From NCBI GenBank assembly GCA_016234485.1, contig JACRBL010000008.1, forward strand, positions 100,493 to 164,492: a stretch of 64,000 nucleotides of DNA, read 5' to 3'. The position numbers and the translations under genes are program-made. The notes under the pieces are model-generated. The model was not told the origin of the DNA, ran no database searches, and saw only the letters and a program-made list of their open reading frames with translations. Positions 50,602 through 59,219 of the stretch are shown piece by piece; the stretch's first letter is position 1; each line of letters opens with the position of its first letter. Origin of the DNA: Chloroflexota bacterium. GTDB taxonomy: Bacteria > Chloroflexota > Anaerolineae > Anaerolineales > Villigracilaceae.

Positions 50602-52077
50602 GTGTATCTCGTATCCTCCTCCCCCTCCCTCGAAAAAATATCCCGCATCCTCTGGGCTGCCGTCCTCTTCACGCTTCCTGTCACCAGCTTCCGCTTCTTC
50701 CCCTTCCTCGGCGACTCTACTCAAGTCCGCCCGCTGGCGTTGTATCCGCTCGCGGCGCTCATGCCCATTTTGCTCGTGAGACTCTGGCGTAAGGAGATCA
50801 AGAACCCCATTCCAGGCAGTCTCGTGGTGTGGGGCGCGTTCCTCGTCGCCGCGCTATTGGCTTCGGCGTTGGGCGCGTTGAATGCGCCGCTCGAATTGCG
50901 CGGCAGCGACTACTTTGACCGCGTCATCCGCGCCTGGATGACCGCCGTCATCGGGCTGATGTTTTTCGTGGCGGCCATCTGGATGAACCGCGATGAAGAC
51001 GATGTGCGTTTCTCGGCCAAATGGATTCTGCTTGGCCTGTGCCTGCACATCTTGTGGAGTCTCGTCCAAGCCGTTTCGTTTTACACCGACCTCCTGCCGC
51101 GTCAAACCCTGAAAGAGTGGCAAACTTCCTTCTCGATGCGCGTCCCCACCAAGAACCGCCGCTTCTCTGGCCTGGCCTTTGAACCTGGCTGGCTCGCGGG
51201 ACAGATCACGACTCTCTACATGCCCTGGCTGGTCGCGGCTTTGCTGACGCGCACGCGCCTCTTCCGCGCCAAGTGGATAGAGCCAGCGCTCTTCCTGCTT
51301 GCGCTCCTGCTGTTATTCTTTTCCTTCTCGCGCGGCGGCATCATTTATTTCGCGGCCGCGGGCATCGTCACAGCCTGGGTCGGACGCGGGCACTTCCTAC
51401 AAAACGCGCGTGAGTGGTTCGCGTCCGCTTTCCACAATTCGGATCGTCCCGCGGGCGAGCGGATGCGCGAGATCGCCGTCCGCGTCACATTGCTGGTCGT
51501 GCTTGCCGCCATTCTTGTGGGAGCAGGAATTTTCGTTGTTCGTAAACGCTACATTGAAAGGTTGTTCTCTGGCTTTGAAAAGGCCGACAGCATTGAAGAG
51601 TACATCGTTTACAACTACGCGGGCGGACGCGCCGCCTACGCCTGGTCGGCGCTGGGCGCGTATCGCGACGACCCGTGGACGGGCGCGGGACTCGGCGCCA
51701 GCGGTCTCACTATGTACGACAACCTGCCCGATTTCTCCAAGACCACGCTCTTCGAGATCGCCCGTCAACTCGCGCCAAACAGCCGTTCGATTCCCAACCC
51801 CAAATCCATGCCGATACGCGTCCTCGCGGAAACGGGCATTCTCGGCCTGGCGCTCTTTCTGGCGTTTTATTTTTCCGCGCTGGGCGATGTGCGCGCCCTC
51901 TTCCATTCCAACACGGCTCGCTTCTTTGGCCTCGCGGGCATATTCACATGGATTGCAGTTTTCCTCTATAATATGACGCAAGATTCACTCGCCACTCCAA
52001 ACTTGTGGATCAATCTCGGAATACTCATCGGTCTCGCGCGGACACTCCCCGCCGAAACCGCCAAGGAGACTTCATGA
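50602..52077 (+). CDS. O-antigen ligase/polymerase-like protein
   Basis: This 491-residue protein has about twelve membrane helices. LLLLFFSFSRGGIIYFAAAG near residue 235 carries the SRGG motif of the Wzy/WaaL family, and a large extracytoplasmic loop follows around 310-410. It polymerises or ligates surface glycan chains. The start is the GTG at 50602; the preceding 60 bp are TCTATCTTCTATTCTC-type repeat with no ATG, so the true start is uncertain. Its stop overlaps the next gene. Confidence 0.82.
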   Translation: MYLVSSSPSLEKISRILWAAVLFTLPVTSFRFFPFLGDSTQVRPLALYPLAALMPILLVRLWRKEIKNPIPGSLVVWGAFLVAALLASALGALNAPLELRGSDYFDRVIRAWMTAVIGLMFFVAAIWMNRDEDDVRFSAKWILLGLCLHILWSLVQAVSFYTDLLPRQTLKEWQTSFSMRVPTKNRRFSGLAFEPGWLAGQITTLYMPWLVAALLTRTRLFRAKWIEPALFLLALLLLFFSFSRGGIIYFAAAGIVTAWVGRGHFLQNAREWFASAFHNSDRPAGERMREIAVRVTLLVVLAAILVGAGIFVVRKRYIERLFSGFEKADSIEEYIVYNYAGGRAAYAWSALGAYRDDPWTGAGLGASGLTMYDNLPDFSKTTLFEIARQLAPNSRSIPNPKSMPIRVLAETGILGLALFLAFYFSALGDVRALFHSNTARFFGLAGIFTWIAVFLYNMTQDSLATPNLWINLGILIGLARTLPAETAKETS

Positions 52078-52802
52078 TCGTTTTGTCTGTGGGGATGCCG
52101 CGCGCAGGCTCGGGCTGGCACTACAACGTCATCCACGACCTGATGGCGACGACGGGGTGCGCCGACGCGCGCGACATTCGCGAGAAATACCGTTTGCAAA
52201 AAATATTGACCGAAGTGAACTGCAACATCGGAGTTTTATCCGCACGCCGACTGGCGCTGGTGACCGTCCCCGCGCTGATGGGCAACACCTTCGTGATCAA
52301 GGCTCACGCGGGACCTTCGAGCGCGTCGCACGTTCTCGAAGCGATCGGCCTGTTGAAGGTCACCTACATTTACCGCGATCCGCGCGACGCCATGCTCTCG
52401 GCCTTCGACTTCGGCCAGCGCGCCATCTCGAACGGCCGTCCCAACGCCTTTTCGCATCTCACCGATTTTGAAAAGACGGTGGACTTTGTGACCGAATACG
52501 TCCACATCTGGGAAAAGTGGATGCAGGAGGAGCGCGCCCTCGTCGCCCGCTACGAAGACCTGCTGATGAATTACGATGGCGAGATCACGCGTCTGCTTGG
52601 ATATCTCAAACTGGACCGAACGCGGCCCGGGGTACAGAAAGTGATCGAGCAGTATCGCCCTGGTTCAAACGACGGCCAGCAGGGTCTGCATTTTTACAAG
52701 GGTCGCATTGGCCGCTTCCGCGAGGTTTATACCGCGGAACAGCAAAAGGTCATGGCGGAGCGTTTTGGTTTTGCGTTGCAGAAAATGGGTTATCAGGTCT
52801 GA
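52074..52802 (+). CDS. sulfotransferase-domain protein (second)
   Basis: This 242-residue protein opens VLSVGMPRAGSGWHYNVIHD, a PAPS-loop variant with Ser and Gly where Thr residues are common. VTYIYRDPRDAMLSAFDFG near residue 100 is the 3'-phosphate segment. ARYEDLLMNYDGEITRLLGY is typical of the fold. AAGGAG precedes the ATG, which overlaps the ligase stop. With the first sulfotransferase it suggests a sulfated surface polymer. Confidence 0.83.
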   Translation: MIVLSVGMPRAGSGWHYNVIHDLMATTGCADARDIREKYRLQKILTEVNCNIGVLSARRLALVTVPALMGNTFVIKAHAGPSSASHVLEAIGLLKVTYIYRDPRDAMLSAFDFGQRAISNGRPNAFSHLTDFEKTVDFVTEYVHIWEKWMQEERALVARYEDLLMNYDGEITRLLGYLKLDRTRPGVQKVIEQYRPGSNDGQQGLHFYKGRIGRFREVYTAEQQKVMAERFGFALQKMGYQV

Positions 52803-52862
52803 TTTTTCGCAAGTGTAATTTACCTGTAACGTCAAACAAAAGTCTGCCCGCCGATTTTCGGG

Positions 52863-52868
52863 TATCAT
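52863..52868 (+). promoter_or_regulatory. -10 box of a likely leaderless promoter
   Basis: TATCAT ends six bases before the histidine-kinase ATG, and no Shine-Dalgarno sequence is present in the gap. Confidence 0.4.
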
Positions 52869-52874
52869 AACGAA

Positions 52875-54632
52875 ATGCGTACGTACGATTCGCCATATAT
52901 CGCCGACTGGTTTGTCATCTCCCTGCGTTGGATCACGCTGGCTGGCCTGCTTGTTTCGCTGGGGCTGGACGGCGGCCTGCGCCTCGCGGTCACCTGGCCC
53001 CTGATCGCGCTGATTTTTTGGAACGTGGGCATGACGTACATCGCGGCCGCCAACTGGCGAATGGTCTGGCATCGCCAGATCGGGTTGGGCGTGGACATGG
53101 TGTTCGCTTCGATCTTTTTCTTCCTTCAGGGCGGACTCGCAGGCCCCGCGTTATGGGTTCCCATCCTCCCAATTTTGACGGCGGCTGTCTATTTTGAATT
53201 TGTGGGGACGATGATCGTCGCCGTTTTGTTTTCCCTTTTGCAGTATGGAAGCAGGTGGTTGGACACGCGCCTCTTGATGCCCGATATGCCTCTGGTGGCT
53301 TCGATCGGCATTACGCTGGTTTTGGGCGCGCTCTTCGGCATTTTGGGAGACAAGATGGCCGAACACCTGCGGGTGGCGCGCGAGAAACGCCTGCGCGAGC
53401 AGGAACGCAAGTGGCACATCGAAAGCGAGCGCCTGCGCGCCATCTATGAATTGACATCCACCCTGACAGCCACGCTCAGTTACAAGCGCGTGCTCGATTC
53501 CGCGTTGGACATGGGCTATACCGCCTTAAATCCTGAACCGGATGGAGAGAGCGATCAGGGCGCACAATTGGTGAGCGCGGTGTTGCTCTTCAAGGGCGAT
53601 AAATTGCGCGTCGGCTCGGCGCGGCGCTTCACCAATGCCGACATGAAAGTAACCCTGCCCGGCGCGGAAGGCCTGTTGAAGAAAGTGTTCGACGAAGGCG
53701 AGCCGACGCTTTCCTCGGGCATCGGCTATGACCCCGAATTGGGACGGATTGTTTCCTTGCGCTCCTGCACATCATCTTATTGTTTCCCGTTGCGGAGCGG
53801 ATTCAACGTGTACGGCGCGATGCTCTTTGCCCATCCCGACGCGCAATATTTCACGCAGGATCGCATCAGCATGTTGGAGATCATCGGGCGGCAATCGGTG
53901 GTCGCCATTCAAAATGCGCGCCTCTACCAGGATTTGGTGGAGGAGAAAAACCGCATGATGGAAGTGCACGAGGAGGCGCGCAAAAAACTGGCGCGCGACC
54001 TGCACGACGGCCCCACCCAATCTGTCGCGGCGATGGCGATGCGCATCAACCTGGCGCGGCGCATGACGGACAAAAATCCGCAGGGCGCGTCGGAGGAACT
54101 CGTGAAGGTGGAGGAGCTGGCGCATCGCACCAGCAAGGAGATCCGCCACATGCTCTTCACCCTGCGCCCGCTCATCCTCGAATCGCAGGGATTGGGCGCG
54201 GCCCTGCAAGCGATGGCCGAGAAGATGCGCGAGACCTATTCCCAAAACGTGATTGTCAACGTGGACGCGCGGATGGCCGACAAACTGGAAATGGGCAAAC
54301 AGGGCGTCATCTTTTACATTGTCGAAGAGGCGGCCAACAACGCCCGCAAACATGCCAACGCGGCCAACATCTGGGTGCGGCTCGGCCAGCTGGAGCCAGG
54401 TATTGCCCTGCTCGAGATCGCCGACGACGGCATCGGTTTTGACGTGGATGCCATGAATAAGGCCTACGACCAGAGAAGCAACAGCAGTCTCGGCATGGTC
54501 AACCTGCGCGAACGCACCGAACTGGTGAACGGACGCCTCACCATCGACTCGGCCCTCGGCAAGGGGACGCGCGTTCAGGTCTACATTCCGCTTTCTGAAG
54601 AAGCCGCGGATCGCTTGCATCACAAAAAATAA
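52875..54632 (+). CDS. membrane sensor histidine kinase (NarX/LiaS class)
   Basis: This 585-residue sensor has six membrane helices to about residue 165 and a short coiled coil. A GAF-like domain spans about 190-365, ending IIGRQSVVAIQNARLYQDL. A HisKA_3 dimerisation domain follows with LARDLHDGPTQS, His377 being the predicted phosphorylation site. The HATPase domain shows EEAANNARKHANA (N box), DDGIGFD (G1) and GLGMVNLRER-like SLGMVNLRERTEL. No response regulator gene is adjacent, so it is an orphan here. Confidence 0.92.
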   Translation: MRTYDSPYIADWFVISLRWITLAGLLVSLGLDGGLRLAVTWPLIALIFWNVGMTYIAAANWRMVWHRQIGLGVDMVFASIFFFLQGGLAGPALWVPILPILTAAVYFEFVGTMIVAVLFSLLQYGSRWLDTRLLMPDMPLVASIGITLVLGALFGILGDKMAEHLRVAREKRLREQERKWHIESERLRAIYELTSTLTATLSYKRVLDSALDMGYTALNPEPDGESDQGAQLVSAVLLFKGDKLRVGSARRFTNADMKVTLPGAEGLLKKVFDEGEPTLSSGIGYDPELGRIVSLRSCTSSYCFPLRSGFNVYGAMLFAHPDAQYFTQDRISMLEIIGRQSVVAIQNARLYQDLVEEKNRMMEVHEEARKKLARDLHDGPTQSVAAMAMRINLARRMTDKNPQGASEELVKVEELAHRTSKEIRHMLFTLRPLILESQGLGAALQAMAEKMRETYSQNVIVNVDARMADKLEMGKQGVIFYIVEEAANNARKHANAANIWVRLGQLEPGIALLEIADDGIGFDVDAMNKAYDQRSNSSLGMVNLRERTELVNGRLTIDSALGKGTRVQVYIPLSEEAADRLHHKK

Positions 54633-54637
54633 GTGAG

Positions 54638-54697
54638 GCGGAATGGTATTCCGCCAATTCAGCGGGATGCCACATCGTACCCGAAGGGTATCCCGCT
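54638..54697. repeat. two nested palindromes after the kinase gene
   Basis: GGCGGAAT and ATTCCGCC form the first hairpin and AGCGGGAT with ATCCCGCT the second. They fill the spacer before the hydrolase gene. Confidence 0.75.
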
Positions 54698-54712
54698 CCA
54701 CGAAAAAATCCC

Positions 54713-55489
54713 ATGCCTGTCACCAACAATATTTTTTACTTTTCCAACGGCGCGGAAAACGCGTCACGTCCGCCGCTTGTTTTCATTCACGGAGCAGGGG
54801 GAACTCACCTGCATTGGCCGCATCAGGTTCGACGACTATCCAACCAACGCGTCCTCGCGCTCGACCTGCCCGGGCATGGAAAGTCCGCGGGCTTCGGCAG
54901 TCAGTCCATTTCAGATTATGCCAATCAGATCGTGGGATTTCTCGACGCGGCGCGGTTGAACGCAGCGGTCTTCATCGGCCATTCAATGGGCAGCGCCATC
55001 GCCCTCACGCTCGCGCTCAACTTTCCGAAACGCGTCCTCGGCCTCGGCCTGGTGGGGAGCGGGGCGCGCCTGCGCGTGAACCCGCAAATTTTGGAAAGCA
55101 CGGCCAGCGATTTGCTTTTCCCTCACGCCATCAAACTCATCAACGAGGCTGAATTTAGCGCGAACGTAAGTCCGCGTCTCAAGGAACTGGCCGCGCAACG
55201 CATGAACGAAATCCGCCCCAGCGTTTTGCACGGGGATTTTCTGGCCTGCAACGAATTCGACGTAATGAGCCGCCTTGCTGAAATTTCCAAGCCCACGCTG
55301 ATTCTGTGCGGCGCGGACGATATCCTCACCCCCGTCAAATATTCGGAATTTCTGCACAGCCACATCGCCAACTCCCGCCTCGTCATCGTCCCCGACGCGG
55401 GACACATGGCGATGCTCGAAGCGCCGCAAACGGTGGCCGACGAGATCGGCGCCTTTGCCGATTCCATCCGCTTTCGCGCGGGGCAGTAA
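54713..55489 (+). CDS. alpha/beta-fold hydrolase
   Basis: This 258-residue enzyme has the oxyanion segment PLVFIHGAGGTHLHW near residue 22 and the nucleophile elbow FIGHSMGSAIAL near 88. ILCGADDILTPVKYSEFL near 200 supplies the catalytic Asp and VPDAGHMAMLEAP near 228 the His. Length and order match esterase/C-C hydrolase types. There is no ribosome site before the ATG. The substrate cannot be told. Confidence 0.92.
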   Translation: MPVTNNIFYFSNGAENASRPPLVFIHGAGGTHLHWPHQVRRLSNQRVLALDLPGHGKSAGFGSQSISDYANQIVGFLDAARLNAAVFIGHSMGSAIALTLALNFPKRVLGLGLVGSGARLRVNPQILESTASDLLFPHAIKLINEAEFSANVSPRLKELAAQRMNEIRPSVLHGDFLACNEFDVMSRLAEISKPTLILCGADDILTPVKYSEFLHSHIANSRLVIVPDAGHMAMLEAPQTVADEIGAFADSIRFRAGQ

Positions 55490-55507
55490 CGCAAATTTAA
55501 ATTTGCG
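55490..55507. repeat. 18-bp perfect palindrome between convergent genes
   Basis: CGCAAATTT is followed by its exact reverse complement immediately after the hydrolase stop. It may act as a weak bidirectional terminator. Confidence 0.55.
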
Positions 55508-55530
55508 TTTGGCCAAATCGGCAATTTGTC

Positions 55531-56133
55531 CTACAGGCCGTTCCACCTCATCAAAATCCCTCTTGCCGCTTCCACCGCCCGTGCCCGATGGCTCAGGCGG
55601 TTTTTTATTTCCTCGGGCAACTCGGCCATGGTTTGATCCATGCCATCCAAAAGAAAAATGGGATCGTAGCCGAAGCCGCCTGTGCCTCGCTCCTCGGGGA
55701 TGATCTGCCCCTCGCAGATTCCCTCGGCCCATTCCACGTTTCCCTCTGGACCTGCGACGGCTACCGTGGCCCGAAAGCGCGCCGTCCACGGACGGGACGC
55801 ATTGGCGGCCCGCAGGTTTTGCAGGAGGAAAGCGCGGCGGTCGCTATCGGTGGCTCCTGGCTTGGGAGAATATCTTGCAGAATACAAGCCGGGCGCGCCG
55901 TTCAACGCGTCCACTTCGAGGCCGGAGTCGTCGGCGAGACAGGTGAGGCCGCTGGCGCGGGCGAAGGCGATGGCTTTCTTCGCGGCGTTCTCGGCGTAGG
56001 TGGAGCCGTCTTCGTCCACGTCGAGGGTCAGGCCCAGGTCGGCGGGGGCGAGGAGCTCGATGGGCATGTCTGCAAGGATGGCTTGCAGTTCGCGCAGTTT
56101 GCCTTTGTTGTTGGTGGAGAGGAGGAGTTTCAT
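55531..56133 (-). CDS. rdgB: XTP/dITP diphosphatase (RdgB/HAM1)
   Basis: This 200-residue house-cleaning enzyme hydrolyses ITP, dITP and XTP to monophosphates. It begins LLLSTNNKGKLRELQAIL, followed by YAENAAKKAIAFARASG near residue 50, CLADDSGLEVDALNGAPGLY near 68 and GTGGFGYDPIFLLDG near 150. All family motifs are intact. It lies 8 bp after queG and is probably cotranscribed with it. Confidence 0.95.
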   Translation of the reverse strand: MKLLLSTNNKGKLRELQAILADMPIELLAPADLGLTLDVDEDGSTYAENAAKKAIAFARASGLTCLADDSGLEVDALNGAPGLYSARYSPKPGATDSDRRAFLLQNLRAANASRPWTARFRATVAVAGPEGNVEWAEGICEGQIIPEERGTGGFGYDPIFLLDGMDQTMAELPEEIKNRLSHRARAVEAARGILMRWNGL

Positions 56134-56172
56134 TTTTGATTTCAGATTTTTGATTTACGATTTTCGATTTGT
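56131..56172 (-). repeat. stuttering AAATCG repeat at the queG 3' end
   Basis: Reading leftward, AAATCGAAAATCGTAAATCA and similar units encode the QueG tail (ENRKSKI) and form the spacer to rdgB. It matches the string before surE. Confidence 0.65.
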
Positions 56173-57248
56173 TGAATTGCCCATTGGGCATGTTCGCGAA
56201 TAAGAGGTTCGGGGTCGTTAATGGCATTTTCAAGCGCGGGGATGGCGCGTTCATCATTGATGTTTCCGAGGGCCACGGACGCGTTGCGGATGAGGCCGCG
56301 GCGTTTGGCGCGTTGGATGGGACTGCGCTTGAACTGTCGGTTGAAGGATTGGGGAGATAACGCGAGGGTGGCGATCAGGTCGGAGAGGGCCGAGCCCGCG
56401 CGAGGTCCGAATGATGCGTCTCCTTCAGGGGCCGAGAATTTATTCCACGGGCAAACTTGCTGGCAGATGTCGCATCCGAATATCCAGTCCTGCATTTTGG
56501 GGCGGAGGTCTTCGGGGATGTCGCCTTTGTTTTCGATGGTGAGGTAGGAGATGCAACGACGGGCGTCGAGCGAGCGGTTGGGGAGGATGGCATCGGTGGG
56601 ACAGGCTTCGATGCAGCGCGTGCAGGTTCCGCAGTGGTCGGTGGCGAAGGGCGCGTCGGGTTCGAGTTCGAGGCCAAGCAGAATTTCGGCGAGGAGGAAG
56701 TAGGAGCCTTTTTGCGGATGGATGAGACAGGTGTTTTTGCCGATCCAACCGAGGCCGGCGCGCTGGGCGAGGTCACGTTCGAGCAGGGGGCCGGTGTCGG
56801 TGTAATAGCGATTGGGGACGGGATGCCCGACCTGCGCTTCGATGAATTGGACGAGCGCGGCGAGGCGCGGCGGGAGGACGAGGTGGTAGTCTTCGCCGAG
56901 GGCGTAGGATGCGATCCCCCCCTCGGCGCTTCGCGCCACTCCCCCAAAATTCGGAGAATTTGGAGGGAGACGGAGGGGGGCTGGGCGGTCATAGGGAACG
57001 CCCAGCACGAGAATGGTTTTGCATTCGGGGAGGAGCAGGCGCGGGTTGGCTCGGGCGGCGCGGGCGCGGTCTGCCGCGAGGTAGTTCATTTCGGCGTGAT
57101 GGCCGCGAGCGAGCCAGTCTTCGTAGAATTTTAGGTGAGGCGCGGGGTCGGGAGTCGTGAAGCCGGCCAGGACAAAACCCAATTGTTTTGCCTTGGCCTT
57201 TATGCTTTCCTTCAAGTCGGATGGGGCGGTGGTCTGCTTGGGAGTCAT
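56142..57248 (-). CDS. queG: epoxyqueuosine reductase
   Basis: QueG performs the last step of queuosine tRNA modification and needs cobalamin and two [4Fe-4S] clusters. The 368-residue protein has GWIGKNTCLIHPQKGSYF near 170, cluster motifs CGTCTRCIEACPTDAI near 210 and CDICQQVCPWN near 262, and a short HEAT-like C-terminus. The N-terminal third contains a family A insert at about 90-112 (PLRLPPNSPNFGGVARSAEG). The extreme C-terminus (ENRKSKI) is repeat-derived. Its B12 requirement fits the btu genes in this window. Confidence 0.93.
   Translation of the reverse strand: MTPKQTTAPSDLKESIKAKAKQLGFVLAGFTTPDPAPHLKFYEDWLARGHHAEMNYLAADRARAARANPRLLLPECKTILVLGVPYDRPAPLRLPPNSPNFGGVARSAEGGIASYALGEDYHLVLPPRLAALVQFIEAQVGHPVPNRYYTDTGPLLERDLAQRAGLGWIGKNTCLIHPQKGSYFLLAEILLGLELEPDAPFATDHCGTCTRCIEACPTDAILPNRSLDARRCISYLTIENKGDIPEDLRPKMQDWIFGCDICQQVCPWNKFSAPEGDASFGPRAGSALSDLIATLALSPQSFNRQFKRSPIQRAKRRGLIRNASVALGNINDERAIPALENAINDPEPLIREHAQWAIQQIENRKSKI
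56915..56981 (-). repeat. family A palindrome inside queG
   Basis: CCCCCCTCGGCGCTTCGCGC and CTCCCCCAAAATTCGGAGAA with GGAGGGAGACGGAGGGGGG form nested stems. Translated, it yields the same PLRLPP string as the insert in valS. Confidence 0.85.
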
Positions 57249-57335
57249 TTTTACGTGTGTGATTGAAATTATACGCTGAAACGGCTTTACTATTTTCAGA
57301 CGAGGGGACGCCCATTAACCCGAAAGAGGTGATGT

Positions 57336-57378
57336 ATGTTCTGGAAAACTCAATTGCGTGGGGATGCGATTTTCGTAG
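57336..57378 (+). pseudogene. broken 5' end of the alpha-toroid gene
   Basis: About 75 bp at 57302-57378, including a ribosome site and an ATG, match the region around the start of the gene at 58188. The first codons give FWKTQLRGDA against SWQTQLRGDS. Similarity stops after about 14 codons. The fragment lies just beyond the toxin-antitoxin pair. Confidence 0.75.
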
Positions 57379-57417
57379 TAAGAAAAAGAAGAAGGCTGGA
57401 GCATGATGTCCAGCCTT
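57379..57417 (-). terminator. terminator of the toxin-antitoxin pair
   Basis: AAGGCTGGA and TCCAGCCTT form a 9-bp stem. On the minus strand it is followed by a T-rich stretch. Confidence 0.75.
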
Positions 57418-57422
57418 CGATG

Positions 57423-57800
57423 TTATTTTGTCTTCATCAGGTCTTCGATTTCCCTCATAACCGACTCTAATTCTGGCGGAGATGCGGGCAGGAGAGTGTC
57501 GTTGCTTGTATGCTTGTGATCAGGGAAAGTGGGGACGTTCATGTGATGGGCAGTATTATCGTATCGGAAAATAATGGAGCCATCCGCCGATTGATAATGA
57601 TAGGCATACATGACCTTTGACAAAGGCAAACGTAGATCAACCAACTCGCGAAAGTGTAGGAGTGTGCCGTCTTTGAATTCAATGTCGCCCCGAATGAATC
57701 CGACCATTTCTCCCCGTTCTTCAAACGTGATTCTCGGGTCGGCCACAAAGGGAAGGCGGCCAACCAGGTTTGTCAACGATTGGAAATACTGTTCAATCAA
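57423..57800 (-). CDS. TumE-like toxin (DUF6516)
   Basis: This 125-residue protein resembles the DUF6516/TumE toxin family. Features are GFIRGDIEFKDGTLLHFREL near 35, VMYAYHYQSADGSIIFRYDN near 65 and NVPTFPDHKH near 88, a pattern in which conserved Tyr, Arg and His residues form the core. Its start overlaps the stop of the upstream antitoxin gene, as is normal for such pairs. The toxic target is not known to me. Confidence 0.72.
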   Translation of the reverse strand: MIEQYFQSLTNLVGRLPFVADPRITFEERGEMVGFIRGDIEFKDGTLLHFRELVDLRLPLSKVMYAYHYQSADGSIIFRYDNTAHHMNVPTFPDHKHTSNDTLLPASPPELESVMREIEDLMKTK

Positions 57801-58083
57801 GGCTCGCCTCGCTCAGGGATTTGTGTTGACCTTCCAACAAACGCAAGGCTGTTATCTCCATCCACCAATCAATCGTATCCATCGTCTCTTTTAACTCCCC
57901 TGATTTCAGACGACGTTCCAGTTCGTCGGATGTCATCCCAAAGCGCGCCTCAAATTTTGCCAGTTCCTCCTTTGTCCGATTGATGCCGTGCTGAAGAGAC
58001 TTTAACTGGTTGCGAATGGCAACTTCCAGTAAAGGCTTGAGGGTGTCTATTGATTCGGCTCGAATTGTGAGTTCCTGTAACAT
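57793..58083 (-). CDS. TumA-like antitoxin
   Basis: This 96-residue helical protein (ELTIRAESIDTLKPLLEVAI then ELAKFEARFGMTSDELERRL) ends with TMDTIDWWMEITALRLLEGQ. It is encoded first, overlapping the toxin start by eight bases. Length, helix content and position fit the antitoxin of a TumE/TumA module. AAGGAAAG lies upstream of the ATG. Confidence 0.68.
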   Translation of the reverse strand: MLQELTIRAESIDTLKPLLEVAIRNQLKSLQHGINRTKEELAKFEARFGMTSDELERRLKSGELKETMDTIDWWMEITALRLLEGQHKSLSEASLD

Positions 58084-58187
58084 GGCGCTTTCCTTTCTTC
58101 AACATCTGCGCTGATTATACCTGCTTCAAGAGGTGTATACTGACAACAGCAATGGGGGGACTCCCCTCAACCTGAAAGGAGTGACGT

Positions 58188-59207
58188 ATGTCTTGGCAAA
58201 CTCAACTGCGTGGGGATTCGGTTTCGTGGTTACTGCAATCAGATTCGCCCGATGTTCGTTATTTGGCGATGCGCGACCTGCTTGACCTTCCCAACAATGA
58301 TAAACAACTGAAGGCGGCGCGGAAATTGGCGCACAAAGATGGGCCGATTGCGCGTGTGTTGTCGAAGATGAACGAGGAGGGTTGGTGGGGGAGACCGGGG
58401 ACGGGTTACGGCCCGAAGTACAAGTCTACGGTGTGGGCGTTGATTTTGCTGGCGCAACTGGGCGCTTCGGTGATGGAAGATAAGCGCATTCGGCTGGCGT
58501 GCAAATATTATCTCGATGAGGCCTTGAACCCCGGCGGACAAATCTCGGCAATGACGAATAAAGCCCCGTCGGGGACCGTGGATTGCCTGCAAGGGAATAT
58601 GCTTAACGCGTTGATGGCGCTTGGCTACGAAGACAAACGCATGGCCGCGGCCTACGAATGGATGGCGCGCACGACCACGGGCGAGGGCCTCGCGCCGATG
58701 AAGGACAAGAAAGCCGAAGTGCGATATTTCGCGGGGAAGTGCGGCCCAAATTTTGCGTGCGGGGCGAACAACAAACTGCCGTGCGCGTGGGGCGGAGTCA
58801 AAGTTTTGTTTGCGCTGTCCCGCGTACCCGTTGGAAAACGAAGCGACCTCATCCAGCGGGCGATCGGCGCGGGCGTAGACTTTTTCTTCGCGGTGGACCC
58901 GTCCACGGCGCAGTATCCAAATGGCTGGGCCGAGAAACCGAGCGGCAATTGGTGGAAATTTGGTTTCCCCGTTTTTTACGTCACCGATCTGTTGCAGGTC
59001 GCGGAGGTGCTGACCGCGTTGGGATTCGCGAAAGACGCGCGGCTCGCGAACACGATGGAACTCATCCGCTCGAAGCAGGACGAGGAGGGACGCTGGCCGC
59101 TGGAATATAACTACGACGGCAAGACGTGGATGCGATTCGGCAAGATGAAGGAACCGAACCCGTGGGTGACGTTGCGGGCGCTGCGGGTGTTGAAGGCCGC
59201 GGGTTGA
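58188..59207 (+). CDS. alpha/alpha-toroid (terpenoid-cyclase/prenyltransferase-like) protein
   Basis: This 339-residue protein has repeated helices of the alpha/alpha-toroid fold (YKSTVWALILLAQLGASVME, CLQGNMLNALMALGYEDKR, WWKFGFPVFYVTDLLQVAEVL). Relatives are often labelled nitrogen fixation protein NifH in databases; no nitrogenase motif (P-loop or cluster Cys) is present, so that label is wrong. AAGGAG precedes the ATG. The role is unknown; a broken copy of its 5' end lies at 57302-57378. Confidence 0.75.
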   Translation: MSWQTQLRGDSVSWLLQSDSPDVRYLAMRDLLDLPNNDKQLKAARKLAHKDGPIARVLSKMNEEGWWGRPGTGYGPKYKSTVWALILLAQLGASVMEDKRIRLACKYYLDEALNPGGQISAMTNKAPSGTVDCLQGNMLNALMALGYEDKRMAAAYEWMARTTTGEGLAPMKDKKAEVRYFAGKCGPNFACGANNKLPCAWGGVKVLFALSRVPVGKRSDLIQRAIGAGVDFFFAVDPSTAQYPNGWAEKPSGNWWKFGFPVFYVTDLLQVAEVLTALGFAKDARLANTMELIRSKQDEEGRWPLEYNYDGKTWMRFGKMKEPNPWVTLRALRVLKAAG

Positions 59208-59213
59208 TATAAT
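59208..59213 (+). promoter_or_regulatory. -10 box of a leaderless promoter
   Basis: TATAAT ends six bases before the YciI ATG, placing the predicted start site at the start codon itself. The gap holds no ribosome site. Confidence 0.55.
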
Positions 59214-59219
59214 GGCGTC

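Noticed and set aside
58188..59207. Possible NifH label for this gene
   Set aside because: Relatives are often labelled so, but there is no P-loop near the N-terminus and no cluster-binding Cys pair; the visible repeats are of the alpha/alpha-toroid type.
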